DNA of 48,600 bases from Lachnospiraceae bacterium (lineage in GTDB: Bacteria; Bacillota; Clostridia; Lachnospirales; Lachnospiraceae): assembly GCA_015056725.1 (NCBI GenBank), contig SVFS01000011.1:1-48600 (forward strand). The letters run 5' to 3'. Made by a program: the position numbers and the translations under genes. A model generated the notes under the pieces. That model was not told where the DNA came from, did not search any database, and saw nothing but the letters and a program-made list of their open reading frames with translations. Of the stretch, positions 42,543 through 48,600 are shown in pieces (the stretch's first letter is position 1; each line of letters starts with the position of its first letter).

Positions 42543-42983
42543 TTACATCACCTCTGCTGTTCCACCAAGTGCCTGAATTTTTTCAGCTGCTGAAGCACTG
42601 AAAGCTGCTGCTTTCACGTTCAGTTTCTTGGTAAGTTCTCCATTTCCAAGGATCTTAACACCGTCTCTTGGGTTTTTAATGATACCTTTTTCAATAAGTG
42701 CATTTACATCTACTGTACTGTCGTTTTCAAATACTTCTAATGCACTGATATTAATTGCAACGATATCTTTTGCGTTATAATTTTTAAAGCCTCTCTTAGG
42801 AAGACGTCTGTACAACGGCATCTGACCACCTTCAAAGCCGATTCTTGGAGCTCCTGAACGAGCTTTCTGACCTTTGTGACCTTTACCAGCTGTCTTTCCA
42901 TTACCTGAACCGTGTCCACGACCTCTTCTAAAATTATCATTATGCTTGGAGCCTTCTGCTGGTCTTAAGTTAGATAATTCCAT
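42543..42983 (-). CDS. rplO: 50S ribosomal protein L15 (uL15)
   Basis: 146 residues. [19 protein letters not shown], the Gly/Lys-rich [20 protein letters not shown] segment and [18 protein letters not shown] identify uL15, a late assembly protein of the 50S. It lies between rpmD and secY, as usual. Confidence 0.98.
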   Translation of the reverse strand: MELSNLRPAEGSKHNDNFRRGRGHGSGNGKTAGKGHKGQKARSGAPRIGFEGGQMPLYRRLPKRGFKNYNAKDIVAINISALEVFENDSTVDVNALIEKGIIKNPRDGVKILGNGELTKKLNVKAAAFSASAAEKIQALGGTAEVM

Positions 42984-43005
42984 TCTGATGACACCTCCTT
43001 ATCTA

Positions 43006-43194
43006 TTAAGCTTCTTCTACTTTTACTAAATGTCTTACTTGCTGAACCATTCCTCTTGTAGCTGCGTTATCCGGTAACTCAACTGTCTGGTGCATTTTCT
43101 TAAGTCCTAATGCTACTACTGTTGCACGGTGTTTTGGAATCGCACCAATTGGAGATTTCACTAAAGTAATTTTTAACATTTTATTATCTGCCAT
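43006..43194 (-). CDS. rpmD: 50S ribosomal protein L30 (uL30)
   Basis: 62 residues, the usual size. [20 protein letters not shown] and [20 protein letters not shown] match the uL30 fold and signature. It is placed between rpsE and rplO, with short spacers and a good ribosome binding site. Confidence 0.97.
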   Translation of the reverse strand: MADNKMLKITLVKSPIGAIPKHRATVVALGLKKMHQTVELPDNAATRGMVQQVRHLVKVEEA

Positions 43195-43227
43195 GATTAT
43201 TCTCCTTTCCTTTGTCTACCAAAGTTA

Positions 43228-43737
43228 TTAGCTAACAACTTCTTCTACAGATTTTCCACGGTTACTAGCTACTTCTTCAGGAGTCTTTAACTGGCTTAAG
43301 CCTGCGATTGCTGCTAAAACTACATTCTGTTTGTTATTAGAACCTAAAGATTTAGTACGGATGTTCTTAATACCTGCAAGTTCGCAAACGATACGAGCCG
43401 GACCACCAGCGATGATACCAGTACCTTCCGGAGCTCTCTTTAAGAGAACTTCTGAAGAACCGAATTTGCCGATGAAGTCGTGTGTAATACTTGCATTTTC
43501 ATCCAATGCAACGCTTACCATATTTTTGATAGCGTCTTCTTTACCTTTACGAATAGCGTCTGGAATTTCTGTTGCTTTTCCAAGACCTGCTCCTACATGA
43601 CCATTTCCATCGCCAACAACAACCAAAGCGGTGAAACGCATGTTACGACCACCTTTTACAACCTTAGTAACACGTTTGATTGTAACAACTTTGTCTTGCA
43701 ATTCCATGTTGCTTATATCAATGATTGTACGTTTCAT
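43228..43737 (-). CDS. rpsE: 30S ribosomal protein S5 (uS5)
   Basis: 169 residues. The N-terminal dsRBD-like domain ([39 protein letters not shown]) and the C-terminal domain ([20 protein letters not shown]) are clear. uS5 shapes the mRNA entry site and affects decoding fidelity. The first ten residues ([10 protein letters not shown]) precede the conserved core. GGGAG is 11 nt from this ATG, and no better start is visible. Confidence 0.98.
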   Translation of the reverse strand: MKRTIIDISNMELQDKVVTIKRVTKVVKGGRNMRFTALVVVGDGNGHVGAGLGKATEIPDAIRKGKEDAIKNMVSVALDENASITHDFIGKFGSSEVLLKRAPEGTGIIAGGPARIVCELAGIKNIRTKSLGSNNKQNVVLAAIAGLSQLKTPEEVASNRGKSVEEVVS

Positions 43738-43756
43738 ATAATACGTTTCTCCCTTC

Positions 43757-44125
43757 CTAGAATTCTAAGCCAGCTTCTCTGGCTGCTTCAGCTAATGCTG
43801 CGATTTTACCCTGGTATATAAAGCCGCCTCTATCAAAGACTACTGTATTAATACCTTTTTCAAGTGCTCTTTTAGCAATTACTGTTCCTAAGTATGCTGC
43901 TGCATCAACATCATTTGTTTTTTCAAGCTGAGCTTTTACATCTTTTTCAACTGTAGAAGCTGCAACTAATGTATTTCCAACTGTATCATCGATAATTTGA
44001 GCATACATATGATTATTGCTTCTGAATACTGCAAGACGTGGTCTAGCAGCTGTTCCGCTTAAACGATGACGCATTCTTCTGTGTTTTTTTGCACGAATTT
44101 CCTGTCTAGATTCTTTTCTAACCAT
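43757..44125 (-). CDS. rplR: 50S ribosomal protein L18 (uL18)
   Basis: 122 residues. The basic N-terminus ([20 protein letters not shown]), [18 protein letters not shown] and the C-terminal [20 protein letters not shown] mark uL18, which binds 5S rRNA with uL5 and bL25. Its position between rplF and rpsE is standard. Confidence 0.98.
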   Translation of the reverse strand: MVRKESRQEIRAKKHRRMRHRLSGTAARPRLAVFRSNNHMYAQIIDDTVGNTLVAASTVEKDVKAQLEKTNDVDAAAYLGTVIAKRALEKGINTVVFDRGGFIYQGKIAALAEAAREAGLEF

Positions 44126-44144
44126 CTTTTATACCCTCCTTATC

Positions 44145-44687
44145 TTATTTCTTACCAGTCTTACCAACTTTACGTCTGATTGTTTCATCAGCATACTTAA
44201 TACCTTTACCTTTGTATGGTTCAGGTCTTCTCTTGTCTCTGATTTCAGCTGCGAATTGGCCAACTTTTTCTTTATCAATACCTTTTACGATAATGACATT
44301 CTGTCCTTCAAGAACAGTTTCGATGCCTTCAGGATCTGTCATTTCTACCGGATGAGAATATCCAAGAGAAAGTGTAAGTACCTTGCCGGCTTTCTGTGCT
44401 CTGTAACCTACACCGTTTACTTCAAGTTTCTTTTCATAACCAGATGTTACACCAACAACCATGTTATTGATAAGAGTTCTTGTTAAACCGTGTAAGGATT
44501 TCATTTTCTTTAAGTCGTTTGGTCTGGATACAACAACTTCTGCACCTTCAACCTTAATTTCCATCTCAGATGGTAAAACTCTTTCAAGAGTTCCTTTTGG
44601 ACCTTTAACAGTCACTTTGTTATTTTCTGCAACTTCAACAGTTACGCCTGCTGGAATCGCGATTGGCATTCTTCCTATACGTGACAT
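44145..44687 (-). CDS. rplF: 50S ribosomal protein L6 (uL6)
   Basis: 180 residues in two similar domains. [37 protein letters not shown] and the C-terminal signature [16 protein letters not shown] are present. uL6 lies near the factor-binding site of the 50S subunit. It follows rpsH in the spc order. Confidence 0.98.
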   Translation of the reverse strand: MSRIGRMPIAIPAGVTVEVAENNKVTVKGPKGTLERVLPSEMEIKVEGAEVVVSRPNDLKKMKSLHGLTRTLINNMVVGVTSGYEKKLEVNGVGYRAQKAGKVLTLSLGYSHPVEMTDPEGIETVLEGQNVIIVKGIDKEKVGQFAAEIRDKRRPEPYKGKGIKYADETIRRKVGKTGKK

Positions 44688-44715
44688 GCCCGTACCTCCT
44701 TATATAATGTGGGGA

Positions 44716-45117
44716 TTACCATACGAAAGCTAATACTTCGCCACCAACGCCAAGTTCTCTAGCTTTTTTGTCAGTAATAACACCCTGATTTGTAGATAAA
44801 ATTGCAATACCGAGACCACCAAGTACTCTTGGTAACTCTTCTTTGTTTGCGTATACACGAAGACCTGGTTTGGAAATTCTCTTAATACCAGAAATGATCT
44901 TTGTATTCTTATCTGCACCATATTTTAATGTGATGTGCATTGTCTTGAATACACCATCTTCGATAACGTCATATTTTGCGATGTAACCTTCATCTAACAG
45001 AATCTGTGCAATAGCAAGTTTCATTTTAGATGCTGGTACGTCTACTGTATCGTGTTTTGCAGTATTTGCATTACGGATTCTTGTAAGCATATCTGCAATT
45101 GGATCGCTCATTGTCAT
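44716..45117 (-). CDS. rpsH: 30S ribosomal protein S8 (uS8)
   Basis: 133 residues. [20 protein letters not shown] at the N-terminus and the C-terminal [22 protein letters not shown] signature identify uS8. It binds 16S rRNA early and in many bacteria represses spc operon translation. The ATG is supported by AGGAGG nearby. Confidence 0.98.
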   Translation of the reverse strand: MTMSDPIADMLTRIRNANTAKHDTVDVPASKMKLAIAQILLDEGYIAKYDVIEDGVFKTMHITLKYGADKNTKIISGIKRISKPGLRVYANKEELPRVLGGLGIAILSTNQGVITDKKARELGVGGEVLAFVW

Positions 45118-45130
45118 GATTTATACCTCC

Positions 45131-45316
45131 TTACCAGCTTGCTTTCTTAACGCCTGGGATTTCTCCCTTGTATGCTAATTCACGGAAGCAAATTCTGCAG
45201 ATTCCGTATTTTCTTAAATATGCATGTGGACGACCACAAATTTTGCAACGGCTATACTCTCTTGTAGAGAATTTCTGTTTGCGCTGCTGTTTAATCTTCA
45301 TCGCTGTCTTAGCCAT
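45131..45316 (-). CDS. rpsZ: 30S ribosomal protein S14, zinc-binding type (uS14)
   Basis: 61 residues, the short S14 form. Zinc ligands C24, C27, C40 and C43 are all present ([10 protein letters not shown] and GICRICFRE). Bacteria with this form often keep a second, zinc-free S14 elsewhere for zinc shortage; none is in this window. It lies between rplE and rpsH. Confidence 0.98.
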   Translation of the reverse strand: MAKTAMKIKQQRKQKFSTREYSRCKICGRPHAYLRKYGICRICFRELAYKGEIPGVKKASW

Positions 45317-45331
45317 GGAATTTACCTCCTA

Positions 45332-45871
45332 TTATTTTTCGAATGGCATGTTGAATAATCTGAGTAACTCACGAGCTTCTTCGTCTGTCTTAGCTGTTGT
45401 TACGATGATTACGTCCATACCTCTTACTTTATCAATTTTATCATATTCGATTTCAGGGAAGATAATCTGTTCCTTGATACCAAGTGCGTAGTTACCTCTT
45501 CCATCGAAAGCGTTTGCATTAACACCTCTAAAGTCACGTACACGAGGTAATGCCAGGTTTACGAGACGATCAAGGAATTCATACATCTTTTCGCCACGAA
45601 GAGTTGTTTTACATCCAATTGCCTGTCCTTCTCTGATTTTGAAGTTAGCAATAGAGTTTTTAGCTTTTGTAGCAACAACATGCTGTCCTGTAATCTTTTC
45701 CATTTCAGCCATTGCTGTTTCTAATACCTTTGGATTTTCCTTTGCTTCGCCAACACCCATGTTTACAACGATTTTGTCGATTTTAGGAACTTCCATAATG
45801 TTTTTATAACCAAACTTTTTGATCATAGCATCTACGATCTCATTTTTATACATTTCTTTAAGTCTGCTCAT
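45332..45871 (-). CDS. rplE: 50S ribosomal protein L5 (uL5)
   Basis: 179 residues. [20 protein letters not shown], the [18 protein letters not shown] segment and [19 protein letters not shown] identify uL5, which binds 5S rRNA and contacts the P-site tRNA elbow. Spacers on both sides are short. Confidence 0.98.
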   Translation of the reverse strand: MSRLKEMYKNEIVDAMIKKFGYKNIMEVPKIDKIVVNMGVGEAKENPKVLETAMAEMEKITGQHVVATKAKNSIANFKIREGQAIGCKTTLRGEKMYEFLDRLVNLALPRVRDFRGVNANAFDGRGNYALGIKEQIIFPEIEYDKIDKVRGMDVIIVTTAKTDEEARELLRLFNMPFEK

Positions 45872-45894
45872 CTTTTATGTCCTCCTTCCTAAAA

Positions 45895-46206
45895 TTAGTC
45901 AATTACGTCGCCTGTGCTCTTAGCGAAACGAACTTTTTTGTCTCCGTCCATTTTGAAACCAACTCTTGTTGCTTTTCCTTTATGAACATACATAACGTTA
46001 CTAGCATCAATAGCAGCTTCTTTCTGAACGATACCACCGTTTGGATTGCCTGCAGATGGTTTCATATGCTTTGTAATCATGTTAACGCCTTCAACGATAA
46101 CTTTACCGTTTTTGCGGTCAACAGACATTACTTTGCCTTCTTTATCTTTGTCTTTACCTGCAATTACTTTAACAGTATCGCCTGTTTTAATTTTCATCAT
46201 TGACAT
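45895..46206 (-). CDS. rplX: 50S ribosomal protein L24 (uL24)
   Basis: 103 residues. The KOW motif region ([20 protein letters not shown]) and [12 protein letters not shown] are diagnostic. uL24 is one of the two assembly initiators of the 50S subunit. AGGAGGTGTCGTT precedes the chosen ATG. Confidence 0.98.
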   Translation of the reverse strand: MSMMKIKTGDTVKVIAGKDKDKEGKVMSVDRKNGKVIVEGVNMITKHMKPSAGNPNGGIVQKEAAIDASNVMYVHKGKATRVGFKMDGDKKVRFAKSTGDVID

Positions 46207-46217
46207 AACGACACCTC

Positions 46218-46586
46218 CTATAATACTTCCGGAGCAAGTGAAACAATTTTCATGAACTGTTTTTCACGAAGCTCTCTTGCTACTGGTCCAAAAATACGTG
46301 TACCCTTTGGAGTCTTGTCATCTTTGATAATAACAGCAGCATTTTCATCGAATCTGATGTAAGAACCGTCTTTACGACGAGCGCCTTTTACTGTACGAAC
46401 AACAACAGCCTTAACTACGTCGCCTTTTTTAACAACGCCGCCTGGTGTTGCATCTTTAACAGAAGCAACGATTACATCACCAATATTTGCATATCTTCTT
46501 GTAGATCCGCCCATAACTCTGATGCAGAGTAATTCTTTAGCACCTGTGTTATCAGCAACCTTCAATCTGGTTTCCTGTTGAACCAT
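46218..46586 (-). CDS. rplN: 50S ribosomal protein L14 (uL14)
   Basis: 122 residues, the invariant length. [20 protein letters not shown], the [17 protein letters not shown] segment and [20 protein letters not shown] are typical. uL14 forms an inter-subunit bridge and is the binding site of the silencing factor RsfS. Confidence 0.98.
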   Translation of the reverse strand: MVQQETRLKVADNTGAKELLCIRVMGGSTRRYANIGDVIVASVKDATPGGVVKKGDVVKAVVVRTVKGARRKDGSYIRFDENAAVIIKDDKTPKGTRIFGPVARELREKQFMKIVSLAPEVL

Positions 46587-46644
46587 GCTAATTCTCCTTT
46601 CAATAACGGTTTACCGGTTCATCCGGCAAAACCCGAAATAAATC

Positions 46645-46902
46645 TTATTTTGCTCTTTCAATGATTTCTACAAGTCTCCATCTCTTATCTTTAGATAATG
46701 GTCTTGTTTCCATAACCTTTACAGTATCACCGATGTTGCAATCATTGTTTTCGTCATGAGCTTTCAATTTGTAAGTTCTTTTAACGATTTTATTATACAG
46801 TGGATGTTTTACATTATCCTGGATTGCTACAACAATCGTTTTATCCATTTTATCGCTGACAACTTTGCCAACACGAATTTTTCTTAAATTTCTTTCTTCC
46901 AC
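46645..46902 (-). CDS. rpsQ: 30S ribosomal protein S17 (uS17)
   Basis: 85 residues with an OB fold. [38 protein letters not shown] and [17 protein letters not shown] are present. It binds 16S rRNA helices 7 and 11. It lies between rpmC and rplN. Confidence 0.98.
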   Translation of the reverse strand: MEERNLRKIRVGKVVSDKMDKTIVVAIQDNVKHPLYNKIVKRTYKLKAHDENNDCNIGDTVKVMETRPLSKDKRWRLVEIIERAK

Positions 46903-46940
46903 GACACGTTCTCCTTTCTAGATCAATACATCACTCAAAA

Positions 46941-47141
46941 CTATTCAGCTTTTGCTGTGATAACAGTCTGAATTCTTGCAATGTTTCTTCTAACTTCTTT
47001 GATTCTTGCTGTATTGTCTAACTGATTTGTTGCGTTCTGGAATCTCAAATTGAAAAGTTCTTTTTTAGCAGCAACTAATTCTTCCGCTAATTCTGCAGAA
47101 GTTTTTGCTTTTAAATCTTCTACATACTTATTAGTTTTCAT
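46941..47141 (-). CDS. rpmC: 50S ribosomal protein L29 (uL29)
   Basis: 66 residues from [19 protein letters not shown] longer frame of 113 codons runs back into rplP, but its first 47 residues are the out-of-frame rplP sequence, and AAGGCGG lies before the internal ATG. The helical hairpin with [18 protein letters not shown] is the L29 signature. The protein sits at the tunnel exit and helps recruit SRP and trigger factor. Its start overlaps the rplP end by 11 nt. Confidence 0.97.
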   Translation of the reverse strand: MKTNKYVEDLKAKTSAELAEELVAAKKELFNLRFQNATNQLDNTARIKEVRRNIARIQTVITAKAE

Positions 47142-47568
47142 TTGATACACCGCCTTCCAAGTCTGCTTTAGAAACAATTTTACATTTACATGGAAGCTTA
47201 TGTGTTGCAAGACGTAACGCTTCTCTTGCTGTCTCTTCAGGTACACCTGCGAGTTCGAAAAGAACGCGTCCTGGCTTAACAACTGCTACCCAGTATTCGA
47301 GAGTACCTTTACCGGAACCCATACGTGTTTCTGCTGGTTTTGCTGTTACTGGTTTATCTGGGAAGATCTTAATCCAAACCTTACCACCACGTTTTACATG
47401 ACGAGTCATAGCAACACGGGCTGCTTCAATCTGGTTAGATCTGATCCAACATGGTTCTGTTGCTACAATACCGAATTCACCGTAAGTAATTTTTGTACCT
47501 CTGGTTGGTTTGCCTGCCATGGAACCACGGAACTGTTTACGACGTTTTACTCTTTTTGGCATTAACAT
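47131..47568 (-). CDS. rplP: 50S ribosomal protein L16 (uL16)
   Basis: 145 residues. [17 protein letters not shown], the [17 protein letters not shown] segment and the [19 protein letters not shown] loop near the A site identify uL16. It starts 2 nt after the rpsC stop and overlaps rpmC at its end, as is common in S10 operons. Confidence 0.98.
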   Translation of the reverse strand: MLMPKRVKRRKQFRGSMAGKPTRGTKITYGEFGIVATEPCWIRSNQIEAARVAMTRHVKRGGKVWIKIFPDKPVTAKPAETRMGSGKGTLEYWVAVVKPGRVLFELAGVPEETAREALRLATHKLPCKCKIVSKADLEGGVSNEN

Positions 47569-47570
47569 AA

Positions 47571-48227
47571 TTATTTATCGCTCCCTTCCTTGTTTCCTTT
47601 AGTAGGAAGTACTTCGCCTTTATAGATCCACACTTTAACACCAACTTTACCGTATGTTGTATCTGCTTCTGCAAATCCATAATCGATATCAGCTCTAAGT
47701 GTCTGAAGTGGAATAGTACCTTCACTATAGAACTCTGTACGTGCCATATCAGCACCACCAAGACGTCCTGAACAAGCTGTCTTGATACCGAGAGCTCCGG
47801 CTTTCATTGTTCTACCCATACAAGATTTCATAGCTCTTCTGAAAGTTACACGGTTTTCTAACTGAAGTGCAATGTTTTCAGCTACTAACTGAGCATCTTT
47901 GTCTGGTCTCTTGATTTCTTTAATATCTACTAATACTTTTTTATCAGTAAGTTTAGCAAGTTCCTTCTTAGTAACTTCGATTTCTGCACCGCCTTTACCA
48001 ATAACAACGCCTGGTTTAGCTGTGTAGATGATAACTTTTACTCTATCGGATGCTCTTTCAATCTCGATTTTAGAAATACCTGCAGCATATAATTTCTTCT
48101 TCAGGAATTTTCTAATGTTATAATCTTCTACTAAGAAATCGGAAAATTCAGCATCAGCATACCATCTGGAATCCCAATCCTTGATAACACCGACTCTTAA
48201 GCCATGAGGATTAACTTTCTGTCCCAT
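47571..48227 (-). CDS. rpsC: 30S ribosomal protein S3 (uS3)
   Basis: 218 residues. [20 protein letters not shown], the KH domain with [14 protein letters not shown] and the C-terminal domain ([20 protein letters not shown]) are clear. uS3 lies at the mRNA entry channel and takes part in mRNA unwinding. The C-terminal extension is short, as usual in Firmicutes. Confidence 0.98.
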   Translation of the reverse strand: MGQKVNPHGLRVGVIKDWDSRWYADAEFSDFLVEDYNIRKFLKKKLYAAGISKIEIERASDRVKVIIYTAKPGVVIGKGGAEIEVTKKELAKLTDKKVLVDIKEIKRPDKDAQLVAENIALQLENRVTFRRAMKSCMGRTMKAGALGIKTACSGRLGGADMARTEFYSEGTIPLQTLRADIDYGFAEADTTYGKVGVKVWIYKGEVLPTKGNKEGSDK

Positions 48228-48238
48228 GATTTTTCCTC

Positions 48239-48600
48239 CTATCTTTCATTCAGCACGATTTTGATATTGCTCATTCTCTTTTCGATTCTGTAAGCTCTAC
48301 CCTGTGCTCTTGGTCTTACACGTTTCATAATTGCGCCGTTATTTGCGTAACATTCTTCGATATAAAGATTGTCTCTATTCATGCCGTTGTTGTTTTCAGC
48401 ATTTGCGATAGCAGACTCTAATAATTTTTTAATTACAGAAGAAGCATATCTTGGATTGTATTCAAGAATAGCCAAAGCAGATGTAACATCTTTGCCTCTG
48501 ATAGCATCTAAGACGAAACATGCTTTCTGTACAGGAACTCTAGCATAAGATAACTTTGCTGAAGGTCTTGTATCCTTCTGTGCATTTCTCTCTCTTTTGA
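48239..48600 (-). CDS. rplV: 50S ribosomal protein L22 (uL22), 5' end outside the window
   Basis: The frame is open from the window edge ([20 protein letters not shown]...) to the stop at 48239, giving about 120 residues. An internal ATG within ALAILEYNP is not the start. [32 protein letters not shown] and [20 protein letters not shown] are diagnostic of uL22, whose hairpin lines the exit tunnel. Only a few N-terminal codons are missing. Confidence 0.96.
   Translation of the reverse strand, partial: KRERNAQKDTRPSAKLSYARVPVQKACFVLDAIRGKDVTSALAILEYNPRYASSVIKKLLESAIANAENNNGMNRDNLYIEECYANNGAIMKRVRPRAQGRAYRIEKRMSNIKIVLNER

Noticed and set aside
46941-47282. 113-codon version of rpmC
   Set aside because: The first 47 codons are out-of-frame rplP sequence; the internal ATG at 47141 gives the exact L29 length with a ribosome binding site.

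Overview
The window looks like chromosome of a low-GC, butyrate-forming member of the Lachnospiraceae (Clostridia). The reasons are a contiguous thl-crt-hbd-bcd-etfB-etfA operon, the C-terminus of a butyrate kinase at the left edge, Clostridia-type spc/alpha ribosomal gene order with a KOW protein between map and infA, a zinc-type uS14, and AGGAGG-type ribosome binding sites. Family and genus are inferences; no 16S rRNA or tRNA gene was recognised. Almost every gene lies on the minus strand. The exceptions are the butyrate kinase end, an SDR gene and a D,D-carboxypeptidase gene.

Layout, left to right. (1) 1-6240: the buk 3' end converges on a three-gene minus-strand operon. In transcription order this encodes a single-pass membrane protein of unknown function, a TIR-TM-beta-propeller protein and a DHH phosphoesterase with an unusual C-terminal half. 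This receptor-like cassette is the most novel part of the window. (2) 6577-9502: an MBOAT O-acyltransferase with an SGNH-like membrane partner, probably for acylation of a surface polymer. (3) 9751-15878: the crotonyl-CoA to butyryl-CoA operon, with a good promoter upstream of thl and a terminator after etfA. (4) 16082-20626: hpf, three perfect DnaA boxes, a GH51 arabinofuranosidase, and an SH3b-NlpC/P60 hydrolase whose promoter carries a WalR-type direct repeat. (5) 20864-29151: housekeeping and accessory genes (SDR, NahK-like kinase, Dus, DegV, GNAT, MATE, alpha/beta hydrolase, GT-C-like membrane protein). (6) 29501-33925: rplM-rpsI, truA and the ECF transporter module. (7) 34224-35126: a plus-strand M15 carboxypeptidase set between ecfA1 and rplQ. 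(8) 35214-48600: a long ribosomal block read right to left from rplV to rplQ, including secY, adk, map, infA, rpmJ and rpoA.

Functionally, Thl, Crt, Hbd and Bcd/EtfAB convert two acetyl-CoA to butyryl-CoA, and the nearby buk suggests a Ptb-Buk route to butyrate with ATP formation. The ribosomal block supplies translation, secretion (SecY), nucleotide balance (Adk) and N-terminal processing (Map).

Intergenic DNA is unusually informative. A 67-bp multi-hairpin element occurs in the bcd-etfB spacer and again upstream of rpsM with compensatory changes in its stems. Other short hairpin families recur in the alpha-operon spacers and around rpsI. The spacers from secY to rplQ are mostly long (about 90-360 nt) and hairpin-rich, whereas those of the S10/spc section are short.
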